NCBI RefSeq assembly: GCF_019968605.1
Contig: NZ_CP082966.1
Coordinates: 4,205,501 to 4,269,500, forward strand
Length of the DNA: 64,000 nt
Direction: 5' to 3'
Origin: Polaribacter litorisediminis
GTDB taxonomy: Bacteria > Bacteroidota > Bacteroidia > Flavobacteriales > Flavobacteriaceae
Part shown: piece by piece, positions 50,357 to 60,600 of the stretch
Position numbering within the stretch: position 1 is the stretch's first letter
How the letters are laid out: each line of letters opens with the position of its first letter
The notes under the pieces: model-generated
Databases searched by the model: none
Seen by the model: only the letters and a program-made list of their open reading frames with translations
What the model was told of the DNA's origin: nothing
Position numbers and translations under genes: made by a program

Positions 50357-51310
50357 ATGGATTTAGCAATAGGAATAGACATTGGTGGTACCAAAACTAA
50401 AATAGGATTAGTAGACCAACAGGGAGAATGTCATGAACATATGTTTTTCAGAACTCAAGAGTTCGAGAATCTTGACGATTTTTTAGATAAAATAAAGAAT
50501 AGTATTGAGGAGCTGAAGGGTAGATTGAAATTTCCTGTAAATTGTATCGGTTGTGGTATTGGAGCACCGAATGCATCTAGCCGAAAAGGGACTATAGAAA
50601 ATGCCGCCAATTTAAAATGGAAAGGATCGGTGCCTCTTTTAGAAAAATTGAAAGAACGCTTAAATATGCCGATGCGATTAATGAATGATGCGAGTGCAGC
50701 AGCTTTGGGCGAATTGGTATTTGGAAACGCCAAAGGGATGTCAGATTTTATTGTTCTTACTTTGGGTACAGGTTTAGGCGCTGGTATTGTTGCCAATGGA
50801 AAATTAATTGAAGGCTTGGACGGTTTTGCAGGCGAATTGGGTCATGTTAGCATGACTTTGGGTGATGGTAGATTAACAGGTTTGGGGGTTCGAGGTGGCC
50901 TTGAAGCCTATGTTTCTGCAACAGGTTTAAAGCGAACAATCGTATATATGCAATCGAAATATATGGATCCTAGTCGATTTCGAGATATCGCTATGAATGA
51001 TTTACATGGAGAAGATATTACCAAAGCGGCAGAAGAAGGAGATCCAATTGCACTAAAAGCTTTTGATTATACTGCGGATATTCTTGCTTTGGCAATGGCA
51101 AATTTTACTGCTTTTTCTCAACCAGAAGCTTTCTTTTTAATGGGAGGTCTTTTAAATAGTGGTAAATGGATAATGGAACCCTTAGAAAAATATTTTGAGA
51201 AATACTTATTAGAGGTTTATAAAGGAAAGGTAAAAATATTAACTTCCGGAATGGATGGTAAGAATGCTGCTATTTGCGGAGCCGCAGCCTTAATTTGGGA
51301 AGTTCAATAG
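50357..51310 (+). CDS. ROK family sugar kinase lacking the zinc-cysteine motif
   Basis: A 317-residue ROK kinase (glucokinase-like). The ATP motif DIGGTKTKIGLVD is at residues 7-19, and LGTGLGAGIVANGKL and the sugar-binding GELGH are intact. The ROK signature CGCGNRGCLE reads TGLGVRGGLE here, so all three zinc-binding cysteines are gone. This is seen in some Bacteroidetes kinases and does not by itself abolish fold, but the substrate specificity is uncertain. An out-of-frame ATG precedes the start by 4 bases. Confidence 0.85.
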   Translation: MDLAIGIDIGGTKTKIGLVDQQGECHEHMFFRTQEFENLDDFLDKIKNSIEELKGRLKFPVNCIGCGIGAPNASSRKGTIENAANLKWKGSVPLLEKLKERLNMPMRLMNDASAAALGELVFGNAKGMSDFIVLTLGTGLGAGIVANGKLIEGLDGFAGELGHVSMTLGDGRLTGLGVRGGLEAYVSATGLKRTIVYMQSKYMDPSRFRDIAMNDLHGEDITKAAEEGDPIALKAFDYTADILALAMANFTAFSQPEAFFLMGGLLNSGKWIMEPLEKYFEKYLLEVYKGKVKILTSGMDGKNAAICGAAALIWEVQ

Positions 51311-51418
51311 CTCTAAATAATTAAATTATTTTAAGAATTTTTTATTCGTAAACTCAATTTTAAAAAATAGCCAAGCTAGAACTAAAATTGTATGTTTAAC
51401 GGAATGTAAACTATATTT

Positions 51419-51467
51419 ATCGCGCTTTAATTACTGAATTTATTTCAGTAATTGAAGCGCGATTTTT
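51419..51467 (+). terminator. Strong intrinsic terminator after the ROK kinase gene
   Basis: ATCGCGCTT-AATTACTGAA pairs with TTCAGTAATT-AAGCGCGAT, interrupted by one mismatch, and is followed by a T-run. The stem is about 19 base pairs. Confidence 0.85.
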
Positions 51468-51568
51468 TATGAATACCTGAATGCTCCATTTTTTGAGTTA
51501 TCAAAACTAAAATACAACACATATTTTCTTTTCTAAACATTTATTTCTACCTATTTATTGCTTATGAC

Positions 51569-51611
51569 TGACCGTAGTCATGGTGCTTTATCTTCTTATC
51601 ATCTAATTTTA
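51569..51611 (+). promoter_or_regulatory. FNR-like site and -7 element of the 51.8-kb cluster
   Basis: TGACCGTAGTCA at 51569-51580 is a perfect palindrome, and TAATTTTA at 51604-51611 is a near-consensus -7 box at the same 29.5-base spacing found in four other promoters here. The leader to the first gene would be about 170 nt. Confidence 0.6.
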
Positions 51612-51786
51612 TCGCATACTTTAAAAGATACGTATCATAGATAAATGAGTATGATGATTTCTTATTGATTTTTTTCAAAAAAAAGCTTTGAAATACATTT
51701 TTTTTCTATGGATAGTTTCTGTAAAACTTCTTTTTAAAAGAATAATTTAATATGCGAAAATTAAAATCAATGTTAATCACAAATAG

Positions 51787-52173
51787 ATGAAAAAAGACAA
51801 GAAAACACAAAAAAATCTTGGGATATGGATGGATCATTCAACTGCAAATTTAATTGATTTAAAATCCAAGAAACGCAGTTATTCAATATCATTAGACCGC
51901 ACATCGAATATAAATGATGATGGTTTGATTAAAAGTGAAAGAGGTATACACAATAGAAAACAGGAATTGCAAGAGGCTTATTATAAGGAAATTGCAGAGG
52001 TTATTTTAAAATACAATCATGTGCTCTTATTTGGTCCTACAGATGCAAAAATGACTTTATTTAATTACTTAATAAATGATTTTCATTTTAAGGATATAAA
52101 AATTGATGTTGAAGTTGTAGATAAAATGACAGAGAATCAACAAGTTGCTTTTGTGAAAAATTTTTTTGAATAA
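51787..52173 (+). CDS. Small eRF1/BaeRF-like protein
   Basis: A 128-residue cytosolic protein. The start (LGIWMDHSTANLIDL) and the LLFGPTDAKMTLFNYL segment resemble the alpha/beta eRF1-like or 'host attachment' (BaeRF) family, a domain related to translation release factors, but no GGQ-type catalytic residue can be placed. The function is therefore not assigned. It is the first gene behind the FNR-like site and precedes a LapA-like gene by 76 bases. Confidence 0.55.
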   Translation: MKKDKKTQKNLGIWMDHSTANLIDLKSKKRSYSISLDRTSNINDDGLIKSERGIHNRKQELQEAYYKEIAEVILKYNHVLLFGPTDAKMTLFNYLINDFHFKDIKIDVEVVDKMTENQQVAFVKNFFE

Positions 52174-52249
52174 AAAGGACTTTCTAGTTGCTCTAGAGTA
52201 TTAAAATAAAATGCCAAATAAAGACTTATAAGATTAAAATCTGTTGAAA

Positions 52250-52546
52250 ATGAAACAAACAACTTATATCATATTAACAATTATCACACTGATATTTATT
52301 GTTGTATTTACGCTTCAAAACACGAGTGAAGTTATTGTCAATTTATTATTATGGAACATTAAAACATCTTTAGCGCTACTAATTTTTTCTTTATTCTCCT
52401 TAGGCGTTCTGATTTCCATTTTAATTTTTACTCCGGTAATTATGTCTCTTAAATCTTCCTTAAAAAAGGACGAAAAAATTATTTCAAAATTAAGAGGAAG
52501 TCACAAAGAAAATTCTGATTTAGAGCAACTAAATCCTCTTGAGTAA
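52250..52546 (+). CDS. LapA-like two-helix membrane protein
   Basis: A 98-residue protein with two membrane segments joined by the family sequence FTLQNTSEVIVNLLLWNIKTSLALLIF, typical of LapA/DUF1049 (lipopolysaccharide assembly protein A). A polar tail follows. The ATG at 52250 is chosen; an in-frame TTG lies two codons earlier. The position between the eRF1-like gene and the GH130 gene suggests one transcript. Confidence 0.75.
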   Translation: MKQTTYIILTIITLIFIVVFTLQNTSEVIVNLLLWNIKTSLALLIFSLFSLGVLISILIFTPVIMSLKSSLKKDEKIISKLRGSHKENSDLEQLNPLE

Positions 52547-52576
52547 TTTTTGTAAAAACTAATGTAAAAAGTAAAA

Positions 52577-53632
52577 ATGATTTCAGTAAAAAAAGAAGGC
52601 ATTATTCTAGCGGAAACAGAATTAGAATTTGAAAATGAAGGGGTACTAAATCCTGCAATTATGCAAGAAGGAAACACTGTGCATGTTTTTTATCGAGCGG
52701 TTCGAAAAGGTAATTATTCTACTTTAGGATATGCCAAGTTAGAAGGACCTTTAAAATTAGTTCAACGAAATAAAGAACCTATAATGGTGCCGTCTACAGA
52801 AGATGAAATTCATGGTATTGAAGACCCGAGAATTGTAAAAATTGATACTGTTTATTATTTAACCTATTGCGCTTTTAATGGCATAAATGCCCTAGGTTCT
52901 TATGCTACATCGGTTAATTTGATCGACTTTGAAAAAAAAGGTCTATTAGTACCTCGAGTAACTTACAAAGAGTTTAAGAGTCTTACAGAATGTCATGGAA
53001 CTTTAAATGAAAAATATGAACGCTTTCATATTCAAAACAATATTATAGAAGATATTAAAAATAATCCTGAAAAAGAAGTTTTACTTTGGGATAAAAATCT
53101 CGTTTTTTTCCCGAGAGTTATTGATAATAAATTCACTTTTTTACATCGCATAAAACCTGATATTCAAATTGTATCTGTAAATAATATCCAAGATTTAACA
53201 AAAGAATTTTGGAATGATTATTTATTGCATATCCATGATCATATTGTCATGACTTCAAAACATAAGCAAGAAATTAGTTATATAGGTGGCGGTTGTCCTC
53301 CTTTTGAAACGAAAGAAGGATGGCTTATTATATATCATGGGGTACATGATACTTCAGAAGGTTATGTATATAGCGCTTGTGCAGCTTTACTTGATTTAGA
53401 AAATCCTAAAAAAGAAATTGCAAGGTTGCCATATACTCTTTTTAAACCCGATTTGTCTTATGAAATTTATGGCTATGTAGATAATGTGGTGTTCCCAACA
53501 GGAACTTCTTTTTTTGACGATAGGTTGTATATATATTATGGTGCTGCAGATAAAAGAATTGCTGTAGCCTCAGTTAATTTAGAAGAATTAATTGAAGAAT
53601 TATTAAAATTTAAAATTGAAAATAATGATTAG
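52577..53632 (+). CDS. Glycoside phosphorylase/hydrolase family 130
   Basis: A 351-residue five-bladed propeller enzyme of GH130. The catalytic Asp region is GIEDPRIVKID, and the repeats NPAIMQEGNTVHVFYRAV, YHGVHDTSEGYVYSAC and YYGAADKRIAVASV are typical. GH130 enzymes phosphorolyse beta-mannosides or related oligosaccharides. It overlaps the following glycosyltransferase gene by 8 bases, so the two are translationally coupled and probably act on the same mannose-type glycan. The exact linkage is unknown. Confidence 0.9.
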   Translation: MISVKKEGIILAETELEFENEGVLNPAIMQEGNTVHVFYRAVRKGNYSTLGYAKLEGPLKLVQRNKEPIMVPSTEDEIHGIEDPRIVKIDTVYYLTYCAFNGINALGSYATSVNLIDFEKKGLLVPRVTYKEFKSLTECHGTLNEKYERFHIQNNIIEDIKNNPEKEVLLWDKNLVFFPRVIDNKFTFLHRIKPDIQIVSVNNIQDLTKEFWNDYLLHIHDHIVMTSKHKQEISYIGGGCPPFETKEGWLIIYHGVHDTSEGYVYSACAALLDLENPKKEIARLPYTLFKPDLSYEIYGYVDNVVFPTGTSFFDDRLYIYYGAADKRIAVASVNLEELIEELLKFKIENND

Positions 53633-55838
53633 TAATGAAATATTAATGATAACGTCTTTTCCTCCAAGAAAATGTGGAATAGCAACTTATAGCAAAGATT
53701 TAATTAAAGCTATTGAAGATAAATATAATGGTAGTTTTGCTATAAAGGTTTGTGCATTAAAAAAAAGAAACGGCGATTTAAAATATCCAAATGAGGTAAA
53801 ATATTTTTTAGAAAGTTGGTTAAAAGAAGATTATAAAAGATTGGCTGTAGCTATAAATGCAGATGAAGCGATTAAAGTAGTTTATTTACAACATGAGTTT
53901 GGTTTGTATGGAGGCCATTTAGGAGATTTTATTATCGACTTTTTAAGAGAAATCCAGAAACCCGTGATTACTACGTTTCATACAGTGCTTACTCAGCCAA
54001 ATGATGATAGAAAAATTGTAGTACAAGAAATTGTGCAATTATCGAGTAAAATCATTGTAATGACAAATTTTTCTGCCAATATATTAAAGAATGAATATGA
54101 GATTGAGGAAGGTAAAATAAAAATTATTCCACATGGAACGCATTTAATTGAGCCATTTCATTTAAATTTAAAAGAATCGATTCCTTTTAAAAGTAGAATT
54201 GTTATTTCTACTTTTGGTTTGATTAGTGAAGGAAAAGGGATTGAAACCGCATTAGATGCTTTACCGAAAATTATAACCAAGTTCCCGAGTGTTTTGTACC
54301 TGATTATTGGAAAAACTCATCCAGAAGTTAAAAAAATTGAAGGAGAGGTTTATCGGGATTCTTTACATCAGAAAGTAAAGGAATTAAAAATAGAGAATCA
54401 TGTTCTTTTTATCAATAAATATCTTGAATTAGATGTATTATTAGAGTATTTACAACGGACCGATTTATATTTTTTTACGTCTAAAGATCCGCAACAAGCA
54501 GTAAGTGGTACACTAGTTTATGCCTTATCGGCAGCTTGTCCCGTGGTTTCAACACCTATTCCGCATTCCTTAGAATTATTAGATGGTGCAGGTATAAATT
54601 TCGATTTCGGAAATTCGGAACAATTGGCAAATGCGGCGATTACCATACTTTCTGATTCAGATTTAATGGAAGAAATGCTGTTAAATGCTGTACAAAGAAT
54701 AAGCCCTACGGCATGGCAAAATGCGGCCATTGGTCATATTAACATCGCAAAACTGCTATTAAAAGAAAAAAACTTTGAACTAAATTATAAATTGCCTGAA
54801 ATTAATTTGCGGCATATCGAACGATTAACAATGGATTTGGGAATGATTCAATTTGCTAAAATAGCAGATCCAGACTTCGAATCAGGTTATACCTTAGATG
54901 ACAATGCGAGAGCTTTAATTGCAGTTGCTAAACACTTTGAACTGACAGGGAAATTTCGTGATTTGCCTTTGGTTCATGCTTATTTAAATTTTATTTTATT
55001 TTGTCAACAAGATGATGGCTCGTTCTTAAATTATGTGACCATTCATAAACTCTTTTTTGATAAAAATAGAGATGAAAATTTAGAAGATTCTAATGGAAGA
55101 GCCATTTGGGCTTTGGGCGAATTTTTATCTTTAAGACAGTTGTTTGATTTTAATTTACAAGCGCAAGTAGAAAATGCATTTCAAAAAGCACTGCATACTA
55201 TTCATAACTTACAATCTCCAAGGGCAATTGCCTTTTGCATAAAAGGCTTGTATTTTTATTATCACTATAAAAACGACAAAAGTATTTTAGAATTAATTAC
55301 CAAACTAACGGATAATTTGGTGTCTAAATATAGAGGTGTTTCTAATAAAGATTGGCAGTGGTATGAAGAGTATTTAACCTATGGCAATGCGTTAATTCCG
55401 GAGGCAATGTTGCTAGCTGCAAAAGTTACCAATAGCGAGTTGTTTGAAGTAATCGCGTATAAAACATTTGAATTTTTATTAGACATCACTTTTAATAATG
55501 AAAAAATTAAGGTAATTTCTAATCGAGGTTGGCATCATAAGGGTAAAGACAAAAATATTTTTGGGGAACAACCTATAGAAGTGGCGTATACTATTTTAAC
55601 CTTAAGTACCTTTTTTAATATGTATAAAAAAAGAGAGTATTTAGATAAAATGAAAATTGCTTTTAACTGGTTTTTGGGTGAAAATCATTTGCATCAAATC
55701 ATTTACAATCCAGTTACGGGTGGTTGTTATGATGGTTTAGAACAAGACCATATAAATTTAAATCAAGGAGCAGAATCTACTGTTTGCTATTTAATGGCCA
55801 GATTGATAGTTGAAAAACATTTTCAGAATAATGATTAG
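53625..55838 (+). CDS. GT4 glycosyltransferase fused to a C-terminal helical domain
   Basis: A 737-residue protein. The ATG at 53625 (MISNEILMITSFPPRKCG) overlaps the end of the GH130 gene. Residues 1-390 are a GT4-type glycosyltransferase (GIATYSKDL, STFGLISEGKGIETALDALP, and AVSGTLVYALSAACPVVSTP as the acceptor-nucleotide region). Residues about 400-737 form an all-helical part (GYTLDDNARALIAVAKHFE, DGSFLNYVT, GRAIWALGEF) like an (alpha/alpha)6 glycosidase barrel. The pairing with GH130 suggests synthesis or turnover of a mannose-containing storage or surface glycan. Confidence 0.85.
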   Translation: MISNEILMITSFPPRKCGIATYSKDLIKAIEDKYNGSFAIKVCALKKRNGDLKYPNEVKYFLESWLKEDYKRLAVAINADEAIKVVYLQHEFGLYGGHLGDFIIDFLREIQKPVITTFHTVLTQPNDDRKIVVQEIVQLSSKIIVMTNFSANILKNEYEIEEGKIKIIPHGTHLIEPFHLNLKESIPFKSRIVISTFGLISEGKGIETALDALPKIITKFPSVLYLIIGKTHPEVKKIEGEVYRDSLHQKVKELKIENHVLFINKYLELDVLLEYLQRTDLYFFTSKDPQQAVSGTLVYALSAACPVVSTPIPHSLELLDGAGINFDFGNSEQLANAAITILSDSDLMEEMLLNAVQRISPTAWQNAAIGHINIAKLLLKEKNFELNYKLPEINLRHIERLTMDLGMIQFAKIADPDFESGYTLDDNARALIAVAKHFELTGKFRDLPLVHAYLNFILFCQQDDGSFLNYVTIHKLFFDKNRDENLEDSNGRAIWALGEFLSLRQLFDFNLQAQVENAFQKALHTIHNLQSPRAIAFCIKGLYFYYHYKNDKSILELITKLTDNLVSKYRGVSNKDWQWYEEYLTYGNALIPEAMLLAAKVTNSELFEVIAYKTFEFLLDITFNNEKIKVISNRGWHHKGKDKNIFGEQPIEVAYTILTLSTFFNMYKKREYLDKMKIAFNWFLGENHLHQIIYNPVTGGCYDGLEQDHINLNQGAESTVCYLMARLIVEKHFQNND

Positions 55839-55887
55839 TACCATTTATCATTTGAACTTAAAATCATAAAATGGGTCTTTTTCTTTG

Positions 55888-55987
55888 CTATTTCAACCAA
55901 AAAAGAAATTGTAACGAAGGATATGCTTTGTTTTTTACTTTCCCATTAAGAAAAAAAATGTCATTTTATTTTATGGTAATTTCAAAC
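55888..55987 (+). repeat. Dispersed ~100-bp repeat, copy 2
   Basis: This matches 18015-18115 in the same orientation from CTATTTCAA to GTAATTTCAAAC. It is followed by AATAACGGCAG, reminiscent of the inverted end of repeat B, so the families may be related. Confidence 0.5.
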
Positions 55988-56020
55988 AATAACGGCAGAA
56001 CGCAATAAGTAAATTTACAA

Positions 56021-56902
56021 ATGGAACCCTATAATCAAGAGAAAATTACGAAAGACAACATTTCTTTAATTCTTAAAAAAAGAAATCCTTTTTCACACAA
56101 AGGAGATTTTGGAAAGGCAATTTTATTTGCAGGAAGTTATGGTAAAATGGGAGCCGCAACGCTAGCGGCTAAAGCTTGCTTACGAGCGGGTGTAGGTTTG
56201 CTTACCGTTTATATTCCTAAATGTGGATTCACAATAGTACAAACTTCAATACCAGAAGCAATGGTTATTTGTGATAAGCAAAAAAAAATGATTACATCGA
56301 CTACAGCGCTAAATAAATATAATGTTCTAGGAATTGGGTGTGGCATTGGTACTGCTAAAAAAACAACAAAAGCTTTAAAACAAATTATCCGAAGTTTTCA
56401 TAAACCCATGATTATAGATGCTGATGCGATTACTATTATTTCAAAAAATAAAGATTGGTTTCAATGGATTCCTGCAGAATCTATTTTTACACCTCATTTA
56501 AAAGAATTTGAGCGTTTGGTTGGTGTGTCAGACAATGAAAATGAAAGAATAAAATTACAAATTGATTTCTCTAAAAGAAACAAGGTGTATGTTGTTTTAA
56601 AGGGACATCAAACAATTATTTCTTGTCCCAACGGAAAAATTTATAGAAATACAACCGGGAATGCAGGAATGGCAAAAGGTGGCAGTGGAGATGCACTTAC
56701 AGGAATCTTAACGGCTTTTTTAGCACAAAATTATACACCTAAAAACACCTGTATTCTAGGCGTTTATATACACGGGTTAGCCGGGGATCTAGCTGTACAA
56801 GAAACAGGAGAATTTTCTTTGCTAGCTTCGGATGTAATTAAAGCAATTGGTAGAGCATTTCTAGAAATTATTAAAAATAAACAAAAAATAAAGATGCAGT
56901 AA
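56021..56902 (+). CDS. nnrD: ADP-dependent NAD(P)H-hydrate dehydratase
   Basis: A 293-residue ribokinase-fold dehydratase that restores NAD(P)H from its hydrated form. The ligand motifs HKGDFGKAILFAGSYGKMGAA, ADAITII and TGNAGMAKGGSGDALTG are intact. Length corresponds to the stand-alone dehydratase; the NnrE epimerase domain, often fused in bacteria, is absent here. It lies 182 bases after the GT4 gene and may have its own promoter. Confidence 0.92.
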   Translation: MEPYNQEKITKDNISLILKKRNPFSHKGDFGKAILFAGSYGKMGAATLAAKACLRAGVGLLTVYIPKCGFTIVQTSIPEAMVICDKQKKMITSTTALNKYNVLGIGCGIGTAKKTTKALKQIIRSFHKPMIIDADAITIISKNKDWFQWIPAESIFTPHLKEFERLVGVSDNENERIKLQIDFSKRNKVYVVLKGHQTIISCPNGKIYRNTTGNAGMAKGGSGDALTGILTAFLAQNYTPKNTCILGVYIHGLAGDLAVQETGEFSLLASDVIKAIGRAFLEIIKNKQKIKMQ

Positions 56903-57672
56903 ATTTTACTTTTATAGGTTGATTTTTTTTGTTAGTTTCTAACATATTGAATAATTCACTCCTATTTTTGAGGTTCATTTTCTTTTAATTTTTACAATTA
57001 GAAGCAATGATCCTTAGACTTCGATATAAATTCTCACTAACCGTTTTTATTAAATTTTTTGTGCATTTTTATAGTACCAAATTTAGCAAGTAAAACCAAC
57101 TATTAAACCCATTAGAAATCTATGAAACAGGTTATTATCAGTAATTTTTCTTAAACATATACGACTGGTTTTTGTGATATTTTCACTCATTAATTTAATG
57201 AATCTATGGTAAAAAATCCTGGTTATAAATTAGGTATCATATCTTTTAAGTATAAAAAATATAGAAATGTTTAAAGGTTCTAAATTCATTTATTTGAAAC
57301 AAAATGACTCAAATAATAACTTCAGTTTTAGCCATAAATAAGACTCAGTTTTGTAGATTGCCTCCAAGTGATTTTTCAATTACTTTATGATGTTTGTAAC
57401 AAAATTCATGAAGCTCATGTTGCTGTTAAAATAAATGGTACGCCCATGATTTTACCCAATTATAGAATGTTTAAATAAGTTTTTTACCGTTTCATGAAAT
57501 ACTAGCCACCTTTTTTGAGTATTCATGAGGATGAATATTTTAATTTTAGGTGTATACTGAATTCATAACGACAATATTCCATTAATTCTATAGTCTAATT
57601 GCTTTATTGCTAGTATTTTTAGTTTTTTTTTAAAATATTTTTTTATCTTCGCACATTGACAAATACCGAACC
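56903..57672. other. 770-base intergenic stretch without recognised gene
   Basis: An AT-rich region with no ATG-started ORF above 60 codons. A 55-codon open stretch lies at about 57345-57478 (containing QLLYDVCNKIHEAHVAVKIN) without a start; it resembles nothing I know. A TATCTTCG box near 57644-57651 may be the -7 element of the large gene. Confidence 0.45.
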
Positions 57673-60600
57673 ATGAACTACCCTACAAAAACCAAATTAC
57701 TATTGATGCTGTTTTTAGTATCAATAACGTCTTACAATTATGCGAATAAGCATCCTAAAGTAAATGAATTTATAAGTCTTAGTTCTGAAAAAGAAATTGA
57801 CGTTTCTTTTTATGATAGCTATAAAGCGAATTGGGAAAACTTAGCAAATTTGAGTTCACAATTTGAATGGAATTCTGATAATTTCGCAGAAATTTTAAAA
57901 GAAAATCTGAAACTTTCAGCTTTTGATGTTGTTAAAACTGAAAATGTTTCTTCAAAAAATTCAAAGGATAGCTCTAATCAATTAGGCAATCTTCAATTAT
58001 CAGAAATAGTAGATCCATGTGATGCTGCGTTATCCGGTAATTTAGATTCAGATCTTGATGGGATTGCTGATATTTGTGATTTAGATGATGATAACGATGG
58101 TATTTTAGATACGGATGAATCTGAGGTTTGTAGTGGTGATACAAATAGTTTAGATATTCGTAATAATTTTGGTTTCCGCGCTTTAAGTAGTGATGATAAT
58201 GGTACATATCCTACTACTTTAGCAGGCATAAATTATTCTATTATTTTTGATGAAAATGGAACAAGTATAGCTTCTTTAAATTTATCAAAACCAGACGAAC
58301 ATGGTCCTGTATTCAATTTTGGCGGAAAGCATAATGACGAAGGTTCTATAGATATAACTTTTTCAGAGGCTATTTCTGGGGTAAAATTTAAATTGGCTGA
58401 TTTTGATGAAGCTGAAACTGTGACTGTTGAGGCATATGATCAAAATAATAACCTAGTTAATTTATCTGGGAGTGGATATATAGCTGCAATTGGTTCACAA
58501 GTTGGTCAAAACGGAAATGTATTTGAGTATACTTCAGGAGGTAATGTTGATGGGGATTCAATGACCACAGACAGTCTTGGAGCTGTTACTTTTGATTTTA
58601 ATGGGATATCAATTAAAAGAGTAAAAGTTTCTATTTTACATTCAAGGGGATCTTCTATAAGATATACCATGATGAATGGTTCTTTTTGTATACTTACAGA
58701 TACGGATAAAGATAATATTCCAGATAGTTTAGATACCGATTCAGATAATGATGGTTGTCCAGATGCTTTAGAAGGTAGCGGTACGAATATAACAACAGCA
58801 AATTTAGATGCCAATAATCGAATAATCGGCGGTGTTAACGATAATGGAATTCCAATACTTGCGGCTACTAGTTTAACTGCTGGTCAAGGAACTAGTGCAG
58901 CAGTAACTACTGCAGAACAAATAGTTGTGAATGCAAATCCTGTTAGTCAAACCTTAGGTACTGGAGATGACTTAATTTTTTCGGTAGATGCAAATGCTTT
59001 TGTAACAACCATATTTAATGCAGGTATACCGAATTATGGTGCCGGTAGTGCTTCTTCATTAACTTATAAGTGGTTCAAAAATACAGATGTAAATACCATT
59101 ATTAGTACGGCAAGTGCACTAACGATAAACAATATTACTGCTGCAGATGCAGGAGATTACACGGTACAAATTATAGCTAGTAATAAATGTACTGAAGAAA
59201 GATCTGCTACTTTATCAATAAACAATCCTCCTGTAAATACAGTTCCTGGACCTCAAACAACTCAAAGCAATACTGATTTAAATATAGCGGGAGTGAGCGT
59301 TACAGATGTAGATGGTAATTTAGCGACTGTTCAATTGTCTGTTACAAACGGTACACTTGACGTTGTTGCAAGACGTGATGTAACGGTTGTCGTTAATGCT
59401 CCTGGATCAATTACACTGAGTGGAACAGAGGCAAATATCAATGCTGTTTTGTCTACTTTGATATATGTTCCAAATCTTAATTTTAATGGATCAGATACTT
59501 TAACAGTAGTGTCCTCAGATAATGGAGTAGGCGCTTTAACTGACACCGACTCATTTTTAATCAATGTAGTTTTTGGAGGTGATCCATGTGATGCCACTGC
59601 ATCTGGAAATTTAGATACAGACGGAGATAATATTTCTGATATATGTGATTTAGATGACGATAATGATGGTATTTTAGATATTAATGAAGGTTGTTTTGTG
59701 AAAACTACAGATTTTTCAGCCTTTAGTATCAACAGAAGTTCTCATACGGCATCTTTAAATTCAGCCTCTAATGGTTTTGGTATCGATATTACTAGATTAG
59801 ACAATAGCTTTAGTATTCTTGTTAATGGATCACCATTATTCTCTGGAGAAATTGAATTAGCAGGAGCCTTTACACCGCTTCCTCAATCCATTGTTTTTAC
59901 AGATGGCGCAAGATTTGGCGCGAGTGGTATTCCTCAGATTTGGGCAATAGGTACTGCAAATGCCGCAACACCTTTAATTAGATTGATTGTTTCACCGAGT
60001 GGAGACGTCCAATTTTTTGGTTCTAGAACGTTAAATGGTGCTTTAGAACCGATGGTTTTAGCAAATGGAATGACGGTAAATCCAATTACTTGGAATGCAA
60101 CGAATACCATAGAAATAGATCAATTAGTAAACGGTCCTACCTATGCTGTTGGAACCATTTATGGATATAACAATACTTGTGCTGATACAGATGATGATGG
60201 TATTCCAAATAATTTAGATTTAGATTCAGATAACGATGGTTGTGCGGATTCCTTAGAAGGAAGTGCAGTTAATATTTTAGCTGGTAATTTAGATGCAAAT
60301 GGTCAAATTACTGGAGCTGTTAGTGTCAATGGTATTCCAACATTAGCAACAATTACAGGGCAAGCATCAACAACTGCGGTTGTTACGGCCGAACAAATTA
60401 CGGTAGATATAGCACCTACTGATAGTAGTGTAGGTCAAGGGTCAAATGCTAGTTTTAGCGTTTCAGCTTCTGGTGTAGAAACAACAACTTTTAATGCGGG
60501 TATTCCAGACTATAGTGCTGGATCTAGTTCCGTTTTAAGTTATAATTGGTTTAAAAATTCTGACCCAAACACAATATTGTCTAATTCTAATACTTTAAGT

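Noticed and set aside
57345..57478. Open 55-codon stretch ending in NYRMFK
   Set aside because: No start codon, no recognised homologue and no promoter; left as intergenic.
57974..58229. Minus-strand ORFs with Tyr/His-rich or Ser-rich sequence
   Set aside because: They are antisense shadows of the Asp/Asn-rich TSP3 repeats of the giant surface protein.
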